Positions 42,525-53,562 are shown, counted from the first letter of the stretch. The stretch is 64,000 nucleotides of DNA from Oncomelania hupensis (GCA_036898135.1 CM072517.1:64657269-64721268), one strand, 5' to 3'. Translations and numbers: made by a program. Notes: a model not told the origin generated them from the letters alone.

Positions 42525-42901
42525 TTCGTGGCGCAGTGGGGTAGTCGCCGGTTTCCAATACCGAAGGTCGCGGGATCGATTCCCGCAAGGGGCGAACTTA
42601 CATGTATGTGACTTAGGTAAAAGACTATGAGGGCCACCGAAGGCTTTCTCCGGGTACTCCGGTTTTTTTCCTCCCTACATTAATGGTATTGGATACAGTC
42701 AATATGAAATTTCAAAAATAAACTTCGATTTCCTTTCTGTCTTCTAACAGGGACTTTGCCTTTACACCACAAGTTAGAGTGATGAATGTGTGGTTGCTTT
42801 GTATGGAGGAGTGTCTGTAAAACGTGGGCGTGTATGTTGGTTACAGATCGCCGAGCTTTGAGTCTGAATTAGAAATAAAGCACGGATAGCATCCATGATT
42901 A

Positions 42902-42974
<73 letters not shown>

Positions 42975-42975
42975 A
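42525..42975 (+). mobile_element. SINE2 copy 2, with (TTA)n tail
   Basis: tRNA-like head: A box GTGGCGCAGTGGGGTAG, B box GGATCGATTCC in a T-arm hairpin (GCGGGATCGATTCCCGC). Core: GGCTTTCTCCGGGTACTCCG. The 3' part (CAGATCGCCGAGCTTTGAG) is shared with ~18064 in copy 1. The tail is TTA triplets from 42902. Confidence 0.85.
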
Positions 42976-43436
42976 GAGTCGTGTAAGCGAAGTCTAACAG
43001 GAGCAGAATATATATGGTTGGTTGTTGGTTGTTTTATTAACGTCTTTTTTCATCAAGATGATAAAGACCATACATACATACAGATTCACGCATTTAAGCA
43101 GACACATATAAACACATACATACACACAGGGACTATTAATATCTATCTAACAGAACAATAAAAATTTCAGTTAAATAAAACGAGCGACTTGAGAATTGAT
43201 TAAAGCTTTTGCCAATCCCACACTTAATTCATTACTAATGTTTTTAACTGATGTTATAGTATTTACTTCAAAGGGCAAAATAGGATGAATCTGAATACAA
43301 TCAAATAATATATGTTTTAGAGTTAGAGGTTCATCACAAATGCACTTTACATTTTTAAAATATTTGGTTTTAATTGAATTTAATAATATTCTGTTTGCCG
43401 TAGATGAAACCAGAATATATATATATAGTACTTCGT
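42976..43436. other. AT-rich spacer, nothing recognised
   Basis: No gene was seen. Confidence 0.4.
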
Positions 43437-43660
43437 TGATGCGATCTTAGTATGAGTATTATGAGATTTTAAAACAAATATCTTAGTATGAGTATTATGA
43501 GATTTTAAAACAAATATCTTAGTATGAGTATTAGGAGATTTTAAAACAAATATCTTAGTATGAGTATTATGAGATTTTAAAACAAATATCTTAGTATGAG
43601 TATTAGGAGATTTTAAAACAAATATCTTAGTATGAGTATTAGGAGATTTTAAAACAAATC
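43437..43660. repeat. 36 bp satellite array, about six units
   Basis: The unit comprises ATCTTAGTATGAGTATTATG plus AGATTTTAAAACAAAT. A T/G variant (ATTATG/ATTAGG) differs between units. Confidence 0.95.
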
Positions 43661-43821
43661 CCAACGTTTCTATCAGTTGCACAATGCGTGGGTGAGCTTT
43701 TGGAAGGAAAGAGCCCATAATTAAATTATTATGAAACGAATTTAGCTGCTGGAGTTAACTATGCCGTCTCGTTATCCCTCCAACAAGAAATATTTCCGGA
43801 ATTAATTGGTTACTGTTTGTG

Positions 43822-44828
43822 CCTATGGAATGGACGTGAGTGGTATATGGGGTCGGTGTGCCTGTGGAATGGACGTGAGTGGTATAGGGGGTCAGTGTGC
43901 CTGTGGAATGGACGTGAGTAGTATAGGGGGTCAGTGTGTTACGTTGAAACGCGCATGATGGTGCGTGTGAAATGCGCACGATATTATGTGTGAAGCGCGC
44001 GCGATAGATCTGTTCGTTTTATTTTGCAACGCCGGCAGTAATAGAGTGTATTTATCTTTGATTTGATTTTGCGTTGTTATTAGAAGAAGCTTTGTGTAAC
44101 GTTGGTGTTTTTAGTTGGTCGATATTATTTGAGAATTTTCGAGAATTGGTTGTTTACTATCGATCGTGTTACCATGGAAGCTCCCATCCCAAATAGGGTT
44201 GTATGACGCGAGACAGTGATGATGAAATTAATTTTGATTGGTTGTGGTGTTTCATCTAGGATATTCTCGTTTGTTCTTGAGTATGTAGAGACTATATAAG
44301 TGCCGCACTGTTTCAAAAGAGGAGGTTGTTGATTGTAGAGTTGGAAAGTAAAAAGTTGAGAGTGGAAAGGCGATTGTATGCAGTTGTTGATGTGTGCTGA
44401 ATAAAAGTGGAAAACTTCATACGAAGACTCAGTGACTTGTATGCTGATTGAACGGGTTACGTGGATAATCGAATCCGAGCTTACACTCATCAGGAGCATT
44501 CACGCATTGGGGCTGAATCTACTACTGATTGAAAACACAACCATCAAATGAGTGTAACACAGTGTGCCTGTGGAATGGACGTGAGTGGTATAGGGGGTCG
44601 GTGTGCCTGTGGAATGGACGTGAGTGGTATAAGGGGTCGGTGTGCCTGTGGAATGGACGTGAGTAGTATAGGGGGTCGGTGTGCCTGTGGAATGGACGTG
44701 AGTAGTATATGGGGTCGGTGTGCCTATGGAATGGACGTGAGTGGTATAGGGGTCGGTGTGCCTGTGGAATGGACGTGAGTAGTATAGGGGTCGGTGTGCC
44801 TATGGAATGGACGTGAGTGGTAGATGGG
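43822..44828 (+). repeat. 39 bp satellite array split by an LTR-like insertion
   Basis: The unit comprises GTGCCTGTGGAATGGACGTG plus AGTGGTATAGGGGGTCGGT. Units lie at 43822-43936 and 44560-44828. The array is otherwise continuous across the insertion. Confidence 0.95.
43937..44559 (+). mobile_element. Solo-LTR-like element, copy 2 (623 bp, TSD CAGTG)
   Basis: TGTTACG at the start and GTGTAACA at the end (TGTTAC/GTAACA inverted). CAGTG flanks it at 43932-43936 and 44560-44564. Same family as 14559-15078, with which it shares the start (GAAACGCGCATGATGGTGCG vs the copy 1 form), the TTTGATTTGATTTTGCGTTG block and the end (GGGGCTGAATCTACTACTGA). A TATA-like GACTATATAAGTG lies at ~44290, followed by a likely leader and AATAAA at ~44401. 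It is inserted in a satellite unit. Confidence 0.85.
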
Positions 44829-44922
44829 GTCGGCGGTTGTGGAAGTAAAAGGGGAGAAGGGAATCCGATGGGTGGGGGTCAAAGGGGAAGAGAGACAGGA
44901 GATTTGCATAGGCCAATGGGCT

Positions 44923-44959
<37 letters not shown>

Positions 44960-45064
44960 GGTGTGGTTGGAGATGTAGGGGAGGGAGGAGGGAGAGGGAA
45001 GTGGGGATAGAGAAGAGAAGAATAGGTAAAGTGTTGGATGAGATGTACATTTAATTTTTTTTTA
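44829..45064. other. Purine-rich spacer with (GA)n at 44927-44957
   Basis: No gene was seen. Confidence 0.6.
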
Positions 45065-45357
45065 ATTTCTTTATTTAATCGTTCATATCATTACTATAGC
45101 GGTTTTTTTTCAAGCTCAAGAGCTGCTCAAGGCGCTTGCTAGATACAGGATCTAACTGTTGGGCGCATAGCTTGACGTCCAGACTGAGCACAGTTCTGGG
45201 CGACCGCTGATGGGAAAAAGGGACTTTAATGCGTGCTGGGTGTATACAGTGGAGCCGGCACTCAGCGTCTAGAACATGAGCGTCAGGATCTTTATTAAAG
45301 TCCGTGCGATGGAATGAATGCGTGCACAGACTAGACCTCGGTTTATACTCTCATCAT
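45065..45357 (-). mobile_element. SINE1 copy lacking the head
   Basis: CAAGCTCAAGAGCTGCTCAA ... AGACTAGACCTCGGTTTATA follows the reversed SINE1. Confidence 0.8.
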
Positions 45358-45419
45358 AATAGAGATGTACACCCAAGGTGAATCTGAAGACTAGATCAAA
45401 ATGCGAAAAAAATAGACTA

Positions 45420-45500
45420 CATTAAACTAAACTGAACTCAACTCAACTAAACGGAACGAAACTGAACTGAAATAAACTAAACTAAACTAAACTAAACTGC
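45420..45500. repeat. (CTAAA)n-like degenerate pentanucleotide
   Basis: ACTAAACTGAACTCAACTAA-type repeats. Confidence 0.8.
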
Positions 45501-45943
45501 CCAATTCACGCTAAGAGCTGACTATTTGCTTCCATATTGATACAGTTTTGTGTGTGTGTGTGTGTCTAATAATTGCCAAATTTCAATCTAAAAGTCGTAC
45601 CAGAGGGTTTAAAAGGTCGCCTCATTTAAAAGTAGAAAACACTACACAGTCACACAAAATAGTATAAATATAATTGATATTAGTAGTAAAAGTACAACAA
45701 CCAGTATTCAAAACCATACATAAGAGTATTTGTTAATCGATCAGTTTTGCATGCACGTTATGCCGGAAGTGAGCAATTTTGAATCCCAAATTAACCACTC
45801 CCGTTGCCGCTAAACTTCTTAATCCTAAATTTAAAATAAAAGAAACCTACACCCTCTCCCTTACCGCCCCCTCCCCTCACACACACTTACACCAACATCT
45901 CAAACTTTTGTATTAAATTACATAACGAAAACAGACAAATATG
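45501..45943. other. Spacer, nothing recognised
   Basis: No gene was seen. Confidence 0.4.
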
Positions 45944-46036
45944 GAATACGCTGGTTAAACGATCATCTATGGTGCCCCAACGACCTTTGAGTTACGGGAT
46001 AGGATAGGATTGGATAGGATAGGATAGGATAGCATA
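45944..46036 (+). mobile_element. LINE-B, 3' end with long GGATA tail
   Basis: GGAATACGCTGGTTAAACGA ... GAGTTACGGGATAGGATAGG, then further GGATA units and an A run. Confidence 0.9.
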
Positions 46037-46239
46037 GGAAAAAAAAACTCTTCTTGTGAGCCATATTGAAATTCGAAATGACTTTATTTGTTCAGTGACA
46101 CGGTAGAAAGTCGACGCGTGGTATTAAGGTATATTGGCATTCCTGTGATTCTTAGGCTTAATTACCCCAATGTATGGAGAAGCCTGTCACTCCATGTAAA
46201 GTTTATTACATCGAAATCGACTTTGAAGTGCGTGGGCTA

Positions 46240-46362
46240 GTGCTGGATGACACTGAACGAAGCCATGACGGTTGCTGAGAACAGAAAAAGATGGAGTATG
46301 CTGGTTAAACGATCATCTGTTGTGCCCCTACGACCTTCGAGTTACGGGATAGCTTAGGATAG
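46240..46362 (+). mobile_element. LINE-B, 3' end fragment
   Basis: GACACTGAACGAAGCCATGA ... CGAGTTACGGGATAGCTTAG. Confidence 0.9.
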
Positions 46363-46477
46363 GGCCAGTACTAAAGCTATTAGTCAGGTAGTCAGTCAGT
46401 CATTGTTACACGTTGAGTCAGCGAGCCACAGAATTTAACAAAACGTCTCTTCCCGGGACACGACAATAAAGTTGGTT

Positions 46478-46625
46478 GTGTAGTGTAGTGTAGTGTAGTG
46501 TAGTGTAGTGTAGTGTAGTGTAGTGTGGTGTAGTGTAGTGTAGTGTAGTGTGGTGTAATGTAGTGTAGAGTAGTGAAGCGTAGCGTAGTGTAGCGTAGCG
46601 TAGTGTAGTGTAGTGTAGTGTAGTC
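46478..46625. repeat. (TAGTG)n pentanucleotide array
   Basis: About 28 units with GGTGT and AGCGT variants. Confidence 0.95.
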
Positions 46626-46776
46626 ATCTACCTAGTTGGATTGTGTGTTTTATTTCCGGCAGCATGAGAATAGGCTTGGTCTAAAATCACATATGTGAAA
46701 AGACGTTAAAATAAATTATTGAATTCAATTGAATTGATGAGATTAGGCCTAAATCCTAAATCGGACTTTGTCTCTC

Positions 46777-46777
<1 letters not shown>

Positions 46778-46846
<69 letters not shown>
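46778..46846. repeat. (CT)n microsatellite
   Basis: Nearly pure. Confidence 0.95.
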
Positions 46847-46847
<1 letters not shown>

Positions 46848-46861
46848 CTCTCACACCAACT

Positions 46862-47561
46862 GACGTAGTGCGAAACCTAGGCTTGTACATTGACAGCCGA
46901 CTAACCTTGTCAAAGCATGTTAGTTTCATCGTGAGGACATGCTACTTCTACATCAGAATGCTAGGCAGACTTCGCCCATTGTGAAATCTAAGAACAGCCA
47001 TATCAGTCGCAGCTTCTCTCATCCTCTCTAGATTGGATTATTGTAACAGCTGCCTCTAGGGACTACCCAAAACACAACTGCAGAGACTACAACTTGTTCA
47101 AAATACTGCAGCAAGGATTGTTCTAAAACAAAAAAAGAATGAGCACATTTCACCTGGACTTCGCTCTCTTCATTGGCTGCCCGTTGAAAAAAGACTGGAC
47201 TACAAAATCCTGGCACTGGCCTATCAGTACTTGACGAGAACTGCTCCCACCTACCTCACAGAACTGGTCTCCCCTTACCAACTCAGACGCGAACTCAGGT
47301 TAGGGACTCAGTGTAGACTTGAAACCCCCAGTGTGCGCACAAGCAACACAACCAAACAGACTTTTGGAATGCGCTCCTCCGAAAATGCTGCACCCACTCT
47401 GTGGAACTCCCTTCCCCTGAGCTTGAAGCAAGCTCCATCCCTGCCAAGCTTCAGGAAAGGACTAAAAAGTTACCTGTTTCAATATGGCTGAATCACCGTC
47501 TTAGTGCGCATAGAGCATGAACACTACGTACATGTGGTTTTTCTTTTGGGCGTCTTATAAG

Positions 47562-47624
<63 letters not shown>

Positions 47625-47625
47625 T
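46862..47625 (+). mobile_element. CR1/L2-like LINE, ORF2 C-terminal third and 3' end
   Basis: Frames read VRNLGLYIDSRLTLSKHVSF, AASLILSRLDYCNS, LVQNTAARIVLKQKKNEHIS, LRSLHWLPVEKRLDYKILAL, AYQYLTRTAPTYLTELVSPY, and FGMRSSENAAPTLWNSLPLS up to TGA at 47489-47491. This is the region after the RT palm in CR1/L2-type ORF2 (LHWLPVxxRIxYK; APxLWNSLP). The final 86 codons are intact, but stops at ~46984 and ~47058 break the upstream part. It ends with GCGTCTTATAAGATCATCAT and a (CAT)n tail to ~47623. Inactive, 5'-truncated next to a CT array. Confidence 0.85.
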
Positions 47626-47719
47626 CTCTCTTCGCTCTTCTTTGTTGCTAAAATTTTATAAGTACAGCTTATGTTAATGTGATGAATAAAAATTGATACA
47701 ACAACAAAAAGCTAAAATT

Positions 47720-47721
<2 letters not shown>

Positions 47722-47786
<65 letters not shown>

Positions 47787-47800
47787 AGGGAGAGAGAGGT
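47722..47800. repeat. (GA)n microsatellite
   Basis: Pure GA, then GGGA. Confidence 0.95.
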
Positions 47801-48084
47801 GGGGGAGAGTACACGAACACGAACAATAACAACTGCTGTTTAAATGCGGCACAATGAATTGAATTTCGTTGTTATTTCTCACTTCAGAAAGTGTCATTAA
47901 TTATATTGCTTCATTACAAGGTTACTCCCAAGAAACCTAATCAAGTTTAAATTCTAATCATTAATGGGTTGTTGTGTTGTTGTTTTTGTTTGTTGTTGTT
48001 TTTTTTGGGGGGGAGGGGGAAAGAATTAAGGGAAATGTATGGGAAATGGGGGGGGGGGTGGAGGGAAGGGTGGCGGGATTGGTC
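47801..48084. other. Spacer with G-rich patch (48006-48070)
   Basis: No gene was seen. Confidence 0.5.
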
Positions 48085-48625
48085 TGGGCGCTGGAGGCGC
48101 ATGGCTATTATGCAATCTCATGTGCTTGCCTGCCGTCTGATGACGAACCGATGCCAGTCCAATCAGGTCGCGATATTTATTTATTTATTTATTTATTTAA
48201 TCGTTCTTATATAGCGCTTTTCCAGCTCAAGAGCTGCTCAAGGCGCTGGCCGATACAGGATCTAACTCAAGCCGCCCGAGACGCCCACCCGCAGCCTTTG
48301 GGCGCATGGTCTGACGCCCGGACAACTGAGCACAATCCTGGGCAGCCAGGGATGGGGTAGAAGGACCTAGGTGCATGCTGGGTGTTTTCTTGTCACCGGC
48401 ACTCACCCGTCTAGGACATGAGCGTCAGGATCTTTAAAGTCCGTTATGATGGAATGTATGCGACACAGACTAGACCTCGGTTTATACTCTCATCCGAAGG
48501 AGTAGGAAAACAGGAGTAAAGTGTCTTTCCCAGGGACACAACACAATGGCCCGGCCAGGGCTCGAACCCGGGACCTTCCGATCCGCAAGCCGAAGCACTG
48601 CCATCAGACCACGGTGCCTCCTATG

Positions 48626-48692
<67 letters not shown>

Positions 48693-48800
48693 TTTGTGTG
48701 TGTGTTCGAGAGTGCTGAGTGCGTATGACTATTACGCAATCTTATACGCTTGCCTGCCAACTGATTACGAACCAATGCCAGTCCAGTCAGATCGCGATAT
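48085..48800. repeat. ~85 bp direct repeats flanking a SINE1 insertion
   Basis: 48085-48172 (TGCTTGCCTGCCGTCTGATG; GATGCCAGTCCAATCAGGTC; GCGATAT) recurs at 48713-48798 (CGCTTGCCTGCCAACTGATT; CAATGCCAGTCCAGTCAGAT; GCGATAT). The second continues into GAGAGAG. The first is cut at GCGATAT by SINE1, after which ATGATATGAGAGAGAG resumes. So a duplicated block plus GA array existed before the SINE landed. Confidence 0.75.
48177..48621 (-). mobile_element. SINE1, near full-length copy
   Basis: On the minus strand it starts GAGGCACCGTGGTCTGATGG, with B box GGTTCGAGCCC, and ends GCGCTATATAAGAACGATTA with a TTTA-type tail. The best match to 21651-22110 in length. Confidence 0.9.
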
Positions 48801-48813
48801 GAGAGAGAGAGAG

Positions 48814-48855
<42 letters not shown>

Positions 48856-48875
48856 TGTGTGTGTGTGTGTGTGTA
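48630..48875. repeat. (GA)n and (GT)n arrays around the second 85 bp repeat
   Basis: GA at 48630-48690 and 48800-48853, GT at 48854-48874. Confidence 0.9.
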
Positions 48876-49569
48876 TCTGTCGTTCTGTCTGTAAATACAA
48901 TAGAATGGCTTGCACTTTTTTGGCCATTTTTTTTATAGAGAACACGTTGAAGATCTTAAGGGAATGTCAAGGTGTTACGAGACCCAGACAAGTAAGTCAT
49001 CAAATTACAGAACATCTGATTCGTAACTTTGATACCAGCTAAACCAATCCCCATTTGTTTCCCTCTCTCTAGTAGTATCTTTTTCTCGTTAGTTAGTTCA
49101 TTCATTTATTTCTTTATTACTTTTATTTTTCTAGTTCGACGTTATTGCATTTCTTGTCTGTTATACTATAGTTATATGTTTGTTATTTTTTCCTTGTTGA
49201 AAAGATTAATTTATGTGCTTCTGTTTTTTTTTCTTTTTTAATTGCTTTGTATAAATTTGTTCCTGTTCGCCAGACATTTCATTGTTGTCAATTGTCAAAG
49301 GGTAGCACTTATTTAAGCTTTGCTTTTGTGTGCCCTTTATGTTTTCCATGCTTTGTCTACTTGTTTTCGTGAATAATAAAAATTATGTTTAAACCAAATT
49401 ACAGAACAGACTGCAAGCAAGTTGGAGGTTGGAGGTTGAGTAAGTAAGAAGGTGTCTTAAATTGCTTTTTTTCAGATGATAATTGCGCTGTGTAAGAATA
49501 ATTCACTTCCGGAGAGTGATGCAACTGCCTTTGGGTTTCCAAGAGCCGCCACTATTATTCGTCACTCTC
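48876..49569. other. T-rich spacer, nothing recognised
   Basis: No gene was seen. Confidence 0.4.
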
Positions 49570-49579
49570 GTCATTTTGA

Positions 49580-49738
49580 ACAACTGGGGCATTACACCAA
49601 GTAGAATGGATCGTCGATAGCACAATGGTAGCAGTCCTATGTATCTATATGTAGGTTTAACTATGAGACATAGGACCGCTACCTCTGGGGCTATCGAGAA
49701 TACCTTATACTTACACGCTAATGCCCCTTGTAGTTTGA
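49580..49738. mobile_element. Fold-back (imperfect inverted repeat, ~70 nt arms)
   Basis: GGGGCATTA (49586) ... TCGATAGCACAATGGTAGCA and GTCCTATGT pair with ACATAGGACCGCTACC ... GGCTATCGA ... TAATGCCCC (49719). Only about 20 nt lie between the arms. Each arm contains an A-box-like TAGC..A..GGTAGC. Confidence 0.7.
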
Positions 49739-50195
49739 CCATTATAACTTCAGATTCTGCCTGAACGAGAATGGAATGGCGAACATAATAAAAAGCTGTC
49801 TAGCACTGGAATCGTCGTTTTTTTTAACCTTCTTCATAACCATAAACTTGTGTTCCTGGGACGTTTCAATGAATACGAAATGGAATGATCAATGATTAAA
49901 AAGCAGTGCTGTCAAAAGTCACAGCTGTGGTTAATGTGAGTTTTGTTTTTTTGTTTTTTTTTTGGTTTTGTTTTTAAAGGCATGTGGTCTCTTCTGCAAC
50001 CGCCATTTCCACCTCCTCCCTCTTCCCTCCTCTCAGCTTCTCCAACTCCCGTTCCCCACCCCCAAGTCAGATCAACTCTTTATTTCAAATCCCGCCATGG
50101 GCTGATGGAGACATACGGCTGCATGTAAAATAGCGCACTTTTTCAGATTTTCCACATGCGCTCTTTTATTCAAATGAGTATCATATTTTCCAAAT
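49739..50195. other. Spacer, nothing recognised
   Basis: No gene was seen. Confidence 0.4.
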
Positions 50196-50199
50196 GCAC

Positions 50200-50317
50200 A
50201 CACACACGCACACACACACACACACACACAAACAAACACACCCAAACACAAACACTCAAACACACACACAAACACACGCACGCATACACGCATACACACA
50301 AACACACACGACACACA
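50200..50317. repeat. (CA)n-rich array
   Basis: CA dinucleotides with AAACA interruptions. A second lies at 50599-50706. Confidence 0.9.
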
Positions 50318-50612
50318 ACCGTGTAGAAACGCCGTTGTGATGACTTTCATGAAACTCTACATACGTTACTTTGACATTTTTACAAATTTGTCCATTTTTT
50401 GAAGCTAACCCCCAACCATAACCCTAATTTTAACCCTAACCCTAACCTTAACCCTAACCCTAACCCTTAACCTAACCCTAAGCCTATCACAGCCCTAACT
50501 CTAACGGAACACTGTTTTGACGTCAAAATAACGGGGTCCGTCAAAAGAAAGTACGTAGAGGTTCAAGTGTATGTCAGAATAAAGGCGTTTCTACCTAGCC
50601 ACACACACACAC
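50318..50612. mobile_element. Inverted-repeat element enclosing an interstitial telomere-like tract
   Basis: The left arm reads GTAGAAACGCCGTTGTGATG ... ACTCTACATACGTTACTTTG (50322-50381). The reverse complement of the right arm reads GTAGAAACGCCTTTATTCTG ... CCTCTACGTACTTTCTTTTG (50545-50605). Between them lie ~95 bp of CCCTAA/CCTAAC variants (50405-50500). A related left arm occurs at 59863-59925. Both ends abut CA/GT arrays. Confidence 0.65.
50405..50500 (-). repeat. Interstitial telomere-like (CCCTAA)n
   Basis: About 14 units of CCCTAA or near variants, within the inverted-repeat element. Confidence 0.9.
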
Positions 50613-50706
50613 AAACACACACACAAACGCACCCACAAACACACACAAACGCACCCACAAACACACACAAACACCCACGCACAAACACACACACACACAC
50701 ACACAC

Positions 50707-51035
50707 AAAAGCATTGAACATTTATAATTATATATTTTTATTCAAAACAAAGAAAATTATGCCAAAATGACAAATAAAACAGGCATCTTTATTTCGCACA
50801 TAGACATAAAGTGGTTTATGGTGACAAAAATGTCATCGAACAATTCAAGTAATTTAAGTAATTTTAAAACATACACAGTCACACGTCTCCGTAAAGCGAA
50901 CCTGTCCTGGTGAGGGGAATAATCATGAAAGCCCATGAACAATTGATGTAACTTAAGAAGTAATGTTAAACCATCCATGCACACACACATCGTACAAACG
51001 CCTCCGGTTTGTGACTTTCTTCTTTTGACAGCTAA
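50707..51035. other. Spacer, nothing recognised
   Basis: No gene was seen. Confidence 0.4.
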
Positions 51036-51252
51036 TGGCCTGTCTTAACTGCAAGATTCTTGGAAGGTTCGGGAAGGTTCAAAAACTGGCTTTCGAGGGG
51101 TCTTAGATCCCGAACCTAGGTTGCTGAACCTTTTGGAATAAAAAACAAAAGGTTAAGAAACTTATGTTCGGAATCTGAGAACCTCGAAAAAAATAAAGGA
51201 TTTTGAACCTTCCCGAACCTTCCACGAACCTTTCAATGAAGAAAGACCATCA
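51036..51252. mobile_element. Long hairpin / fold-back element (~80 nt core arms)
   Basis: TCTTGGAAGGTTCGGGAAGG (51058) ... CCGAACCTAGGTTGCTGAAC CTTTTGG pairs with CAAAAGGTTAAGAAACTTAT ... CCTTCCCGAACCTTCCACGA (to 51229), with a ~12 nt A-rich loop. Weaker pairing extends outward (GGCCTGTCTT with AAGAAAGACC). Confidence 0.8.
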
Positions 51253-51259
51253 GTCAGAT

Positions 51260-52091
51260 ACATTCACAAAACATTAAGTATACACAAGGCGTTGAAACGA
51301 CTGAACTGCGTTCACAGAACTATAAGCGCGTAAGGGGTATGCAAAATTTGGCAGAAGTGTGCGCCTTATAGGACGGTTCAAAAAGTACGTTTTTTCACGT
51401 GCGCCAGTGCAAAGTGTTGGCTGTAGGGGTGCTCCCATGCATACAAATTACGATTAGGAGATAACTAATACTAATAAAATCGACACAATAGTAGCAATAA
51501 TAGGCTACCAATATTAGTTGATAGTTGTCGGAGACTGAATATAAAGCTGTGAGTTATTAGCACACTGTGACGTGGGACTTTAATCTATTTTAACTAACTA
51601 ACTAACACACTGTGAGGCTAAATTCTCGACATTACACTTCTCCAACACCCTCAACCACCATCCCGATTCCTAAACTCCAACCCACTATCCCCTACTACAT
51701 TTCCCCCCCCCCCCCCACCTCCTTCCCCTCTCTCCCAACGCCCGACGCCTCCTTTCGGAATTCTTTCTGACACGCGCCGCGTTTGAAGTGATTTTTATCC
51801 GGCCAGTGTGAAAATGCTGCAAGGGGCTCGAAGGCGGTGAATTAAGCTCGAGCAATGCGCGCTTGTAAATTGACACCAAGGCCCGACACTAATTAATCCT
51901 ATCAGTCATAAATAGCGCGGAGATGTGGCCCGTCCTCTTTTGACTCTTGAGAAAGGCATAGACAGCCAACAGCCCGTCAGCCGATGCTGTCTTCACCACC
52001 ACCACCCCTATACCACCCCTCCCTTCCTCCCCTCTTTCCCCTTCCCCACCTCTCCAATACCCGATCGTCCAGGCTTATGATCATTCAGTCT
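51260..52091. other. Spacer, nothing recognised
   Basis: C-rich patches at 51700-51735 and 51990-52060. No gene was seen. Confidence 0.4.
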
Positions 52092-52205
52092 ATGCGCACA
52101 CCAAGCTGCAAGTGGGCAGGCAGCCTCGGGCGGCTTCAGTTCGAGCCTGTATCGGCGAGCGCCTCAAGCATCTCTTGAGAACGATTAAAATAAAAATGAA
52201 AAAAA
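52092..52205 (+). mobile_element. SINE1, 3' fragment
   Basis: CAAGCTGCAAGTGGGCAGGC, GTATCGGCGAGCGCCTCAAG, GAGAACGATTAAAATAAAAA. Confidence 0.65.
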
Positions 52206-52500
52206 CAAACAAACATACATTTAGTACAAAAATGTCCAACCATATGAACGTTCACTTGGCAAATCAGCCCAAAGCTACAAAATGGCAGCTAATGATTGGG
52301 TTTGTGTGTTTGTTTTTTAAAGCTTGAGGAGAGAATGGCCAGTGTTTTAATGTGACTCAATATATCCTATTCGTACAATGCCTATAGGCCTATCTAAAGG
52401 ATGTATCTTACCAGAACAGCAGTGTCCTTTCCATTTCCCTACATACACAATGACATGATCACTCGTGTGGGCAAAGGCATTGAGCATGCTCACGTCAAAG
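52206..52500. other. Spacer, nothing recognised
   Basis: No gene was seen. Confidence 0.4.
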
Positions 52501-52594
52501 TAAAGTAATGACCACATTTGGCTTACGTTTTACGGCTTTGCGCTTTGGGTTAGGAGATTTTTCACTGACTGGAATTTTGACGTGTGGCCACAGT

Positions 52595-52692
52595 ACGTGT
52601 GGCCTGTATGCAGTGCATGTATTTTTATGTAATGACTATGTAAAGCGTGGTGAGTCTGGTCATAGGCTGGAGTACCCGCTATATAAAAATCC

Positions 52693-52751
<59 letters not shown>

Positions 52752-52758
52752 GTTTTAA

Positions 52759-52856
<98 letters not shown>

Positions 52857-52858
52857 GT
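52595..52858 (+). mobile_element. CR1/L2-like LINE 3' end with (ATT)n tail
   Basis: TGCATGTATTTTTATGTAAT ... GGCTGGAGTACCCGCTATAT matches the 3' UTR at 28575-28665. The tail has three (TTA)n blocks separated by ACGTTTTAAG and TTTT. Similar sequence (CCACATWTGGCTTACGTTTT) lies on both sides, at 52512 and 52874. Confidence 0.8.
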
Positions 52859-52920
52859 TTTAAGTTTAGTGGCCACATATGGCTTACGTTTTGCGGCTTA
52901 TGCATTGGGTCGGAGGTACA

Positions 52921-53435
52921 TGGAAAATATTTATAAGGACGGTCATGCCACGTTTGTCACGGCCCGGTTCGAATTTATAGATGTGTGTAGCTGTCTAAAT
53001 TCACTACAACACGGCACTTTTTCATGACGATTTACTGTAATCTTTCACGATTTAACCATAATATGAAACAACAAGATCGACACACAACAACTGCTTTAGC
53101 TCGCCAAGTTATGTTTAGCAGACAACCTGTGTTGCGATTAATCATACAAGGGGGAGGGTGGGTGGTAGTTTAGGTTGACCTTTAATCTCATGGCGTCGTT
53201 TCTGATTGATCCTCGTAAGCCCGACTTACGTATTTTTGCATTAGAAATCAAACATGCACTATCATTTCGCCAATACGAAAGGGAATACATAAGAAATTTA
53301 TAAGCGAAACACAATGTGGTCAGGTGCTACCCCTTTACACGAAAGTGTCGGGGACTCAAATTCTACTCAGGTGCTACAGGCCAATATGGTCGGGCCTTAA
53401 GGATCTGGGTAAATGCAAGCTGATCCTCCTCCTGT
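52921..53435. other. Spacer, nothing recognised
   Basis: No gene was seen. Confidence 0.4.
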
Positions 53436-53437
53436 TC

Positions 53438-53479
53438 CTTCTTCTCCTCCTCCTCCTCCTCATTCATCTCCTCCTCCTT

Positions 53480-53562
<83 letters not shown>
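53438..53562. repeat. (CTC)n then (CAT)n microsatellite
   Basis: Trinucleotide arrays. The poly-Asp/His/Ile frames are artefacts. Confidence 0.95.
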
